DNA of 64,000 nucleotides from contig NC_058161.1 of NCBI RefSeq assembly GCF_020080835.1, positions 186,001 to 250,000 on the forward strand. The letters are read 5' to 3'. A program made the translations under genes and the position numbers. Below the pieces are notes generated by a model, which saw only the letters and a list, made by a program, of their open reading frames with translations, searched no databases and was not told the DNA's origin. Below, piece after piece: positions 45,573 through 55,611 of this stretch (positions are counted from its first letter, which is position 1; each line of letters starts with the position of its first letter). The stretch comes from Cotesia glomerata. Its lineage: Eukaryota > Arthropoda > Insecta > Hymenoptera > Braconidae.

Positions 45573-46912
45573 TCAAGGCTTCCTGAATTTTGCTTGGACA
45601 AAAATCCTGGGAACGTCTACTTTTTCCTTGACATTAACAGTGCGCCTGTGGACGTACTCGCAGGTGATGGTCTCGAATCCGGCGGATTCGAAGATCTTCT
45701 GGAGTTCTTCAACGGAAAAGTAGTAACTCCTGGTTCCATCTTGCCGCATGTAGAAATTTTCAGCGATTTTGTGTCCTGGCTTGAATCTCAGCTGAGCCAT
45801 GTCGTAGAGGCCATAGTCACGGAACAGCAGGACTCCATTTTTGGCCATACATTTGAATAAATTATCAGCGACTCTGTAAAATAAGTACATTAATTAATTA
45901 ATAAATAAATTTGATGAAAAATAATTTAGCAGATATTTTCAAAATTTTTTTAACAAATAAATTATGGGAAAAAAAATTAACATGTAGCAATTTTAAATAA
46001 TAAAAAATATCGACGTTCTAATTAGTAAATTGTCTAACTGCATTTTAGAGAGTCTTCCATTTTGTACGAAAAAAACAATTAGTTGAAAATTTATTATCAC
46101 TTTAAAAAACCATTTAATGTCGTTAATATCTAATAAAGGTATAATATTTTGGTTTAAATCATTCAAATAATTTATAATTGCTTGACAAATTGCTAATTAG
46201 ACCGTCGATATATTTTAAAAATAATTTTCCAGAACAAATTTGTTGGTTAAAAAAAAATCAAAAAATTGCTGTGACTGCTAACTTTAATGTTATTTAAATT
46301 TTTAAATAATTAATATAATAATAATAATAAAATTACATGTGAAATTTATCCGGATGAATTGCGGATAGGACAAATATAAGTGTAATAACATCCACGTGTT
46401 GATCGACCTGATAAAAACAATTATCCGTGGTAATATCAGTTTGAAAGGCTTTTATTTTATTCTCATCGTAGAGGGAATGACTCTAGAAGAATAAGAATTT
46501 AAATTAAAATTTTTCCCCCCCGAGTTAAATGGAGGTTTAATTAACGAAAGTGTACCTTGACAAAATCAATAGCTCGCGGTGATAAATCGCAGACATAAAT
46601 ACGCTTAAAATTTAATCCATCCTCCAACAAGGGGTAAATTAAATTCCCAACCCCGCAGCCGACTTCGAATATTGATCCGCCTCGGTTCGCCAATTCCTCG
46701 AATTCACGTGTCGTCCAGTGTCGGTCTTTGAAGAACCGCGTGTCGTTTCTCTTGTAAAACAGGTCCCAGTATTTTTTCGCGTCCTTTTCCAGCAATAATG
46801 CACGATTTTCCGGCACCAATCGAGAATTTTGAGCACGAATTTTATCTAATTCTTCTGGAGTCAACTGCTTGGCCACGTGGCCGGAGGTTATGTCCGAACT
46901 CGAGTCTTCCAT
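45573..46912 (-). CDS. METTL6: tRNA N3-methylcytidine methyltransferase, METTL6 type
   Basis: Three exons: 46556-46912, 46337-46482, 45573-45873, giving 267 aa from the ATG at 46912. Family members methylate C32 of certain tRNAs (METTL6: serine tRNAs) using SAM. Visible motifs: NRALLLEKDAKKYWDLFYKR, KDRHWTTREFEEL, the SAM-binding FEVGCGVGNLIYPLLE, acidic CDLSPRAIDFV, DVITLIFVLSAIHPDK, LLFRDYGLYDMAQLRF and NFYMRQDGTRSYYFS, all closely matching METTL6. Length is normal. An upstream exon (47084-47166) can splice to 46928 and continue the frame, adding 33 residues that resemble a mitochondrial presequence (see findings). Seven nt after the stop there is a strong GTAAGT donor leading into the snoRNA-bearing exons. 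Confidence 0.88.
45874..46336 (-). other. METTL6 intron 2
   Basis: A 463-bp AT-rich intron. Unlike the downstream introns it shows no C/D-box pair. Confidence 0.7.
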
Positions 46913-47083
46913 TTTAATTATTTTAATTCTATCGATTTTATGAAATATTAATTCTTAATTAAATATTCAAATGTTTAGTACGGAGCAAATTTACTCGGAG
47001 AGTATTGATCGCGAATTAAACTTATAAATAATTAATATTGAAGGGTTAATTTTAGAGAAGCCAAGTAGTTTATCGGTACTCAC

Positions 47084-47166
47084 CTCTGCGAATCTCGATG
47101 TGAAATGGCCGAGGCAAAGCGCACGCTCCAGAGACTTCGGTTCGTCAATCGGAAAGCGACGATCAT
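47084..47166 (-). other. Possible alternative first coding exon of METTL6
   Basis: ATG at 47166 opens 27 codons (MIVAFRLTNRSLWSVRFASA...) to a consensus donor GTGAGT. Spliced to an acceptor at 46929 it joins in frame to the METTL6 ATG with six linking codons. If another acceptor is used it is only 5' UTR with a short uORF. Confidence 0.45.
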
Positions 47167-49957
47167 GCACGAAGTCCAAAGAATTGTTAATAATTGAGGC
47201 ACAGTTCTGACAGATGGCGCAAAGTGTCTTGTTTTATTAAACTCGTTTACCACGCAGACTGGTGTTTTTTTATTGAAATTATTCTTACATTATAATTTCA
47301 ATCTTTCGGGTAAATTTACATACATAAATATTATTACCATAATGAAATAATAATATATATTTTTTAAAAATAATTTAGCTTCTCTTAATAATAAATTAAA
47401 TAACAAACTTAATTTATTATCATTTTGTTTCATTCATTTTGTTAATTATTAATGCTGTATAAAATAATATATTGATGTTATATTATAGAAATGTCAATTT
47501 CAATTATCATTCAACCGGTAAGCATTGGAAATTCACCGAATAATAATAATTGTTATTCCATTGTACTAAACAGGGCTATTTAAACTATATAATATTGATT
47601 CAATAGACAACTTTTCATTTCGTATATTTAATCATAATAATTTCAACCTGGATATGTAATTAATTTTCACTAATTAGCAATTAAATAAACTATTGATGGA
47701 AATTTATGATTAAAGTTTAGATAATACATGTATGCAAAATTTATAATATAAACTCTGTGTAATAAATATGATTCGATTTTTTGATAACGATTTATATGTA
47801 TATATATATTTTTTTTTTTAAGACTTTGACTGACTATAAGCCATTTTAAAGGAAAAATGGCATTAAGAACTATCTACTGGCTTGAAGTAATATCTCGAGA
47901 GACGAGCGTATTTTTTACCCAAGGGAAATATTTTTATATCTTTAGATATATTACGATAAACTATAGGTGATGAAAAATTTCATGCTTATGACGGTTATAA
48001 ATGAATTACAATTATTTGTTGGCTTCAAAAAAAGGTAACAACATTTTTTACGATTTTTGATAAAACTTCAATTTTTGATCCACGATAATATATTTTATTA
48101 CCTAAAAAAGAAGATTAATCTCTCAAGTACTTTTTATTAAGGCCATAAATGATATATACTCGGTAGTTAATTTAAAAGAAAAAAAAAAAAAAAAAAAAAA
48201 AATAAAATAAAATAAAACTCTGTAAAGTATCCAGATAATAAAAATAAGTAAATTTTAAAAATAGTTTGAAAGAGATAATCGGGAGTTAAAGTATGTATTG
48301 AATATTCAAGTGTTGATCGAATCTAAATCTATTTGAACAACTAAATCTATTGAATATCCCCATAGACCGTGTATAATACTATACACTATGAATCAGAATC
48401 AGAATTGAAATCGGTCGATGAAAATTTTCGCCTTTCATCCTTCAATCTGAACATCCACGAGGCTCTGTTCTCTCCAGGATTGGCGCGGGGTCACCAGCTC
48501 ACTCGAAAACTCACCCAATATCGCTCACTCACATCGAGTACACTCGTTCCAAAAAAATAAGCTCATAACACCAGAACACACCTGAATTTCCAACAATTCC
48601 AATTGATAGCGAATCCACCAAACAAGCTTAAACCTTTCACGACGTCTGCTCCGATTTTTATAAACTTTTTTTTCTCTTCTTTTTAATAAAAATCTCTGAC
48701 GCGTTTTATTAAAATTTATAATAATTATCTACCGGGATGATGTTCAGAGAATAATAATGCACGAGGATTATAATTATTGATAAAATCGATCACGTTTTTA
48801 CTGGTCGATGGATTATTTACTGTATTTTATTCAGTAAATTAAATTTTCCAGCAAACAAAGGGAAGTAATTTAACAGAGATTAACATACGATATTCTCAAA
48901 TTTTAATTTATTATTATTAATATAAAATTTACTAATAACTCGGCATTACTCTCGTAATAATTTATATTTCAATAACGATAAAAGGGTAAGAAAGCTAATT
49001 TTTATGCGACTCCACGTCTTGAAATAAATATCGACATACAAAGTAGAGCAACTCGGATATTAGGTATACCGTTTATTTATCTTTTTTTTCTCAATCCGAA
49101 GACAAGAGGAAGAAATAAAAAAAATGAATTAATAAAATTGTATTGCAGACAAAGATTGAATCCGTAAAAGCCGATCGCTGGATTTAAAAGTATTAAAATA
49201 TTGCGAATAAACTTTCACTAAATTACTTTTCAAATAATAACAATAAAATTTATAATATTAAAAATGTTTAATCCCTTGTTATAATTTTAATACTCGGGTT
49301 ATAGGGACTGACGTATTGACAACCTTTTATTTTAAATTGTACTATGAGTGTCATTAAACTTTATATTGGAAATTTTCGAGCTTCTTAACTTTAATATTAC
49401 AGTTGAAAATGCCTCTAGTAAATTATTAATTTTTTAAGTACTCACATTGGCAATTAAAACTTAAAAATATATATATATATATACGAGTGATAAATTTTGA
49501 TCTAGATAAGCATATCACTATTTATTTCTCGAAAGAGAGGGCATTGTTTATATGACGAGTGCCGACATTTCACAGCCGAGACAAAGCCAATTGTCTTTTC
49601 CGTATTTCTCTGGCAATAATAAACAGTATCAAACTTTGTCAAACAATAAACGTTAATAATTGGGATGCATTGACGCGCTAATTAAATAAATGAGTTTTTA
49701 TTATCAGCGAAAGCCAGGCGAACTTTTAATTGCCGACGATCACGTTTCATACAGAAAAATAATTTCCGCATTTGTTAATTTAATTGATGTTTCGAATATC
49801 CTTAAGCTTTTTATTTAATTTAATTCACTGACAGCGGAGGATTTTTATCAGCTGCAAATAAATAAACAATGATAACAATAGTACGTAGATTAAAATAGAT
49901 TATATTTATTTAGTTGAGAATGAGAAAGTCATTTGAGTGAGAAAAAAAAATTTTTAA
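47167..49957. other. Intergenic region between METTL6 and the RR-2 cuticle gene
   Basis: About 2.8 kb, mostly AT-rich. It contains an A run (48180-48201), an AT run near 49470-49482 and a less AT-rich island near 48400-48560 without a convincing ORF. Confidence 0.5.
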
Positions 49958-50402
49958 TTATCTTCTGCGATCGCCGTGATCATTTCCATTGCTATTATGA
50001 ACGTGAGCATGGAAACCGGTATCATCTGCATGGTACTTGACAGTCCGGATATTACCACCGGGTTCTTGAACGGTGTACTCACCCGACACTTCGTTCCCTA
50101 TTTTATGAATAGAAAAGTTAATAAAATAAAAAAGAAAAATAATTAAAAAACGAACCGTCGCGGTGCTCCTTTTGCCCGTGAAAATCGTTAGTGTGTTGAT
50201 CTTTGACTCCGTAAGCGAACTCGTAGTGAGGATGCGCAACAGAGTCCTCGTGATGGTGTCCATGCTTGTCAACCCACTTTATCTCCTGGTCATCGCCGAT
50301 TACCGGGCCATGGAAGTGCTGAAAAGAGTGCGCGTGTCCCTCGGCCCTCACAGCGACGCAAACCGCTGATAAAATTAATAATCCAAAAAGTCTGAATGCC
50401 AT
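49958..50402 (-). CDS. RR-2-type chitin-binding cuticle protein (CPR family)
   Basis: Two exons: 50156-50402 and 49958-50097, joined in phase 1, 128 aa. The signal peptide MAFRLFGLLILSAVCVAVRA is in one piece. After a His-rich stretch comes the extended Rebers-Riddiford consensus: YEFAYGVKDQHTNDFHGQKE, HRDGNEVSGEYTVQEPGG and NIRTVKYHADDTGFHAHV. The YEFAYGV, DG...V.G.Y, EP.G..R.V.Y.AD..GF pattern is diagnostic, and the features favour RR-2 (hard cuticle). It binds chitin in the exocuticle. The donor GTTCGT at 50155 is non-consensus, but the splice restores the RDGNEV motif exactly. The protein is short, with little sequence after the domain. Confidence 0.93.
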
Positions 50403-50506
50403 TTTTTATTTTTTTTTTTTTTTTTGGTTTAGCTTTTATTCTATTTTACTTTATGAAAACTTTGGAGACTCTGGGTCGATACTGAATTAGATTTTTAGCT
50501 CGCGGG

Positions 50507-50514
50507 CTTATATA
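50507..50514 (-). promoter_or_regulatory. TATA box of the RR-2 cuticle gene
   Basis: TATATAAG on the minus strand, about 105 bp before the ATG. Confidence 0.6.
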
Positions 50515-50649
50515 CTCGGGTTCTTTGTGTTACACCGAATAAAACGGTCTAACGGATTAAAAAGTTACTCGCTCGAGTGCGTATTGGTCAAGTTCCATCG
50601 TCTAATGAATTTCGTTCTCAACAAAAAATTCAATTTCACTGAATTACTC

Positions 50650-51145
50650 TCTTCGTGTTTGTTTTCGTCATCATTGTTTTCGTCATCATCGACAACAACT
50701 GAACTGACACGCTTCTCGCGCCAATCCCTCGCACATCAATCTTACAAAATTCATTTTTAGTCGTTGGGACTAACTTTTGGAACTCTTTACCACCAACTAT
50801 TACTTCGTCGACGTCTTTGAATGTGTTTAAAACTGCTTGTTATAATTATTTGATGGCAATTGAGCGTGCTGAAGTGGCTAGAGAGACATATTGATATAAC
50901 CTAGTGCAATTGCCATTTTATCTTCTATTCTTCTTTTGTTTTTTCTTGTTATTATTTAGTTTATTTGCATTGACGTTGAGAGACCATATAAAAGAACATT
51001 ATATTCTCTTACAATCAACTACTTATTGTAAATTATATTTTTCATTTATCTAAACATTATACACTCTGTATATTTTTGTATCTGCTCTAGGCCGTTAGAG
51101 GATTTTATCCTACGGCTTCTTAAATGAATTACATTACATTACATT
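50650..51145 (+). mobile_element. 5'-truncated non-LTR (LINE-like) retrotransposon remnant
   Basis: The plus strand carries the C-terminal end of a reverse-transcriptase ORF: FWNSLPPTITSSTSLNVFK then a stop at 50892-50894, matching the WNSLP...S.N.FK ending common to insect LINE RTs. Upstream, related sequence lies in another frame, so it is broken by at least one frameshift. About 240 bp of 3' UTR ends in TTACATTACATTACATT (51129-51145), the short tandem tail typical of such elements. The 5' edge is approximate and the clade is undetermined. Confidence 0.7.
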
Positions 51146-51751
51146 AAATGGATCAACCTGTAATATTACTCAAGAAAATTTAAGAAACTTTATCTCTTTT
51201 CACGTTTACATAATTTTTATTAAAGAAATTATTATTAATCAATAAATAATATTTTTTAAAAATAAAATTGTTTGCTTATTAAACAATAATTTAAATTAAA
51301 AACTAAAGCCCTATTGACTGGTGAAGTCGTATAATAGTTTAGGGTTTTACATTTCTGGTTTTAGACAGACTTTATTAAAGTTTTTGGTAGGATTCACCGT
51401 GTTCGGAGGTTCAGCTTACACGAGTATTTTTTTTTTCACAGAATATTATATTTTATAATAATTAAAAGAAATATATGTATTATATAAGAATATATATTTT
51501 CTGGTCTTTTATTTATAAATTTATGATATAACGAGGTGGATTTTCTGGTGGTAGCTCGGAGGATGATGGGCGAGCGTGAGCATGTGCAAGTACAAGAAAA
51601 CCCACTTGACGAAAACTATAATAAAGTCACACGAACGTGCCTTCTGAGCTTAGTTCCATTTTAAATGCTGAGGGTGTGCTGGAGGTATCATGGGAACAAA
51701 ATTTACTCACATACCCACGTATATATGCCTCTTAAATAAAAGATTTTTCAC
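51146..51751. other. Intergenic region after the retrotransposon remnant
   Basis: AT-rich sequence without a recognised feature. Confidence 0.5.
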
Positions 51752-52063
51752 TCATGTTAATTTTATTCCGGATTGGACCTCGACAGAAGTGCCGGGATTT
51801 TTTTTCCCTAACCCAAAATAATGATGATAATAATAATGATACACAATATTTCCATTTATATGTATAATTTCCGGCGGTAAAAAGTTTAAATGTACTTTGT
51901 TATTTGACTCGCGTATCAAATATTTCTTCACCACTTGAATTTTAATCGAAAATTTTTCTCCCAAAAATTTTTTTTTTAATTTTTTATCAACAGCAAACAA
52001 AAAAACACACAATAATAAAGATAACCAATCAGGATAATAATTATTCTTCAAGTCGTTATTCAT
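51752..52063 (-). CDS. Weakly supported small hydrophobic/His-Tyr-rich ORF
   Basis: An ATG at 52063 opens 103 codons. A hydrophobic segment (WLSLLLCVFLFAV, residues 13-25) could be an internal signal anchor. It is followed by Lys-rich sequence, then LNFLPPEIIHINGN and YHYYYHHYFGLG. The second half looks more coding than random AT-rich DNA, but I recognise no family and no promoter. Its first codons overlap another minus-strand ORF. It could be chance. Confidence 0.25.
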   Translation of the reverse strand: MNNDLKNNYYPDWLSLLLCVFLFAVDKKLKKKFLGEKFSIKIQVVKKYLIRESNNKVHLNFLPPEIIHINGNIVYHYYYHHYFGLGKKNPGTSVEVQSGIKLT

Positions 52064-52315
52064 ATCCCAGGGTGGATAGTAATCCACTGGAGATAAAAAT
52101 GAGACAAAGAACCCAAAGGATTATTAATAATATAACATAAATAACAGTAAAAAATAATAACAATGATAATGACACTAGAAATAATAAGACTGAGAAGGGC
52201 AAAAAATAAAAATAAGGATTGGGTTTTTTTCCGAGACAATCCCCGGGGCATAAAAGTATGAATAGTTCCTAAGAGGCCGGTGATAATGCGACGGAAACTC
52301 CTTGTCATCTTACCG

Positions 52316-52358
<43 letters not shown>
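52316..52358. repeat. 43-bp poly-A tract
   Basis: Uninterrupted A run, the longest homopolymer in the window. Confidence 0.95.
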
Positions 52359-52359
<1 letters not shown>

Positions 52360-55300
52360 AGACCTAGGTGATCGAGTGCGACTGCTCGAAATAAAAATTT
52401 ATCTTTATTATTTGAAAGTGGGTGTCTTTCGGAATAAAACAGCCAAGATATTAGTCGCGGCTCTCCAGTAAATCAACAAACTGTTCGAAACGTAAAAGCA
52501 AACGCCAACGTAAACGCTAACGCACCGAGCAGAGGAAAGAACCGTGACAAGGGTGAGTATCAATTACACGGAGTCGACACCTCCTTCCCCCTAACCGAGG
52601 AGTTTCGGGAAATTCATGTAGTAAGTCAACCCGAGACACCAAACTCCGGTTGAACAATGCCTGGAGGTCGCCCGTTCTCTCGTTCTCTGTGCTTTAATTT
52701 GCATATGAATTGAGGAGTGGAAATCTCTCTAGAAACTCGCCGGCGCTGAGGATGCTACCGACCAACGTCCCTGTTCTCTATTCCCGGTAGCAATCATGAT
52801 AGTACACTGCCGCCGAGCCGAGTCGAGGATAGTTCGAATTACTCCTCCCCTATACTACTACTAAAGGCACTGTTTTAACAGAATTCGACACTCCCTTTCG
52901 AAAATCCTCCAACTAGAAGCTGCGTCCTTAAATTACGAGTTAATTAAAGCGCAATTACAATTCGCACTGGCTTATACCTCCTGGATGTTAGCTGCTGGCT
53001 GCTGGCTGCTGGATGCTTCCTGCGCTTTCGGGTCCATGGACTACCAAGACAGACTGGATTAGATTTGCATCTGAATTTCCTCCCGCAACATTTGGAATTT
53101 CAGGAGCAACTTGATCGTGACCCAGATTATCACCCGCCCGCCTAACCTGACAAACAAAACTATTTGTCTAATGTAATGTTGATGCAGAAGTATGCCCGTA
53201 AAGTTACTGAAAATTTATCTAAAGATGTACTGCGACATATCATCCAGGCTTGGGGATTCCAACCACTGTCGTAAAGTACCTTATATTATTATTTTTTTTA
53301 TCACCAACAAAAAAGCTCTCAGTGGTTTATCATGCGCATACGCTAGTATCACAAAATACCAAGCCTCTTTTATTTATATTAGCCAAAGCCCAACTTGTAC
53401 ATAGTTAATTCGATAATAATAATAAATGTCTGCCGCCCGAGATTTGTTGCAGTATGCTAATTTTTTCGATCTGTCCCCTGGGAATATTATTATTCTATTT
53501 TCCATTTACATTTTTCTCCTCCCCCGTCTATTATACATACATACATACAGGTATTATATAGCTAGTATATGGATCTGTCTTGTTGTTATTTTCCTCCTCC
53601 TCCTCCTCCTTCTCCTTCTCCGTCCTGCATTACAAGGACCCGCTGACGTTGACGTTGAAAAGTTATGTATAAGAAAAAATAAAAAATATCTGTAAAATGA
53701 CTAGCCGGACGGAAAGATTGTAGACTGTAGAGCGGAGGATTGAAATTAAGCTTGGTATTTTATTTTCCTTAGGTTAGCTCGCTCGGCCTTTGGCGTCTGC
53801 CAGCGGCTTCGCAGGTGCATTAGTTTTTGTAATGGAGTAAAATGCACCAGTACCTTCTCCCTTGTATCTTGTCTCTTGTCTGGGAGATTTTTCACCAGGA
53901 AAGTGGACTCGATGTAGTAGTACATCGTGAAATATTGGAACCTGGGGACACCGGCAAAGGACACAAGGCTGCTAATCCGGGCAAACATTATTACACTGCA
54001 TAATTTATTACTGTAATCCACGATTCAGATACTCGGGCGCTCCTGGAGGAAAGCTGTACCAAGTCACCTGGTTTTAACAGCTTCGTTACTTTTTTTTCTA
54101 CTTTGTTTATTCTTTTTTAAAGCAAACATTTAACAATAAACTCCCGGCTCCTGTTCGTAAACTTGGATAACTCTAATTAAATCACTGACGCTGTTTTTTC
54201 GTTATCATAACTCACATTTGTTGTGAATTAAAACTCAACTCAAGTTAAACACTCTCAGATTCATTTTTAAAAATTTTTTCTAGGTAATTTAATTTATATT
54301 CTGCTTAATTTTCATCTATATTAATAAACGAGACATTTTTTTTTATTGACTAAATTATTAACATCATTATTTTCATCATTTATGAACAAATCAATAAAGC
54401 TTTGTAATTAATACTCTCAATCCACTTCAATATATTTAATCAACACTATTCATTTGATGAACGTGCTAAATTAAATAACCATTTAATATAAATTTATTAA
54501 AATTAGCACCATTTGTTTGTTTAACCTGGTCGTAAATTAAATAACGTTTAATTACTGTGTTTAATAAAAAATTAAAACAAAAACTTACACTTTTGGCGTT
54601 TGTCGGCATACATTGTAGATCATTTTACATATTTAAAAAAACAATCAAATAAAAGGTACGAAGCTGACAATTGATCCTCTGCATGCAAAGTACCTTTTCA
54701 AACTTTTCCAGTTTTTCTATAACGTTGAATATTCATTATCTAATGATTGGTCCATTACCATGACAATTCGACTGACTCATACACCTTTACTTGGTACAAA
54801 ATTCACGCTCGCTTGTACAATAAGTTGTATGTCATATTGTAAAAAATAAAATCCTGAATATTAAAATCTGTAAAGAGGAAAATAAATATTTATGAGTATT
54901 ATTTCCATTTGAAATTAAAACCCCCTCGAAAGTATCAAAGTACAAACAGAAAAGTTAATAAATCAAAGGTCGAGTCAATTAGTTGACAATAGTTGACAAT
55001 AGTTAAGAGTACTGTAGGCCTGTGCTGGAAAGTTAAACGATTTAGATGATATAAAAAGTAAAGAGCAGACGTTACTGTTGCTGACATGATGCCGAGTAAG
55101 CTAAGCCAGGAGATTTTACAGCAATTTCACTCGCAACTCCCTCACGTGCCTTTTGTACGCGATTTAATCTACGCCCGACACCCTTTAACCACTTGGTTGT
55201 TCTCTTTACTCGCTCTGAACAGACTAAGTACTGTAGAGAGACTGTAGAGAGACTGCAGACAAGCCAAAGGATCTTTTAAATCGGAGATCTGGATGCAAAA

Positions 55301-55560
55301 CATGTCTGCACTCGTTCCTTTATATTCTCCCTGCGCTCGTCCTTCCTCTCCTTTGTGTTTCTAAAATTATCCGAGAGTAATTATTCCGAAAACGTTTACC
55401 AGTTTCTCAAAATTCAGGATACACTGGCGTCAATCTTTGCGAGCGCTGGTTGCTAATTATTAATTAAAATTGCCTGATAATAATTTTTTTAGTAAAGAAA
55501 CGATAAATAAATTTTTGGCTTTCAGCTTTATATTCAGATTATTATGATGAGGGCCTCGAG
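52360..55560. other. Gene-poor region, first part
   Basis: Less AT-rich than the cluster in places (52500-53150). It contains a GCTGCTG repeat near 52990 and CTC/CTT runs near 53593-53618. ORFs are short and unsupported. It may be intron or regulatory DNA of a gene beyond the window. Confidence 0.45.
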
Positions 55561-55592
55561 AATGCTCTTTCACTGGTAGGCGGGGTCTCTCA

Positions 55593-55611
55593 CTCTCTCT
55601 CTCTCTCTCTC
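55593..55611. repeat. CT dinucleotide run
   Basis: About nine CT units. Confidence 0.85.
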
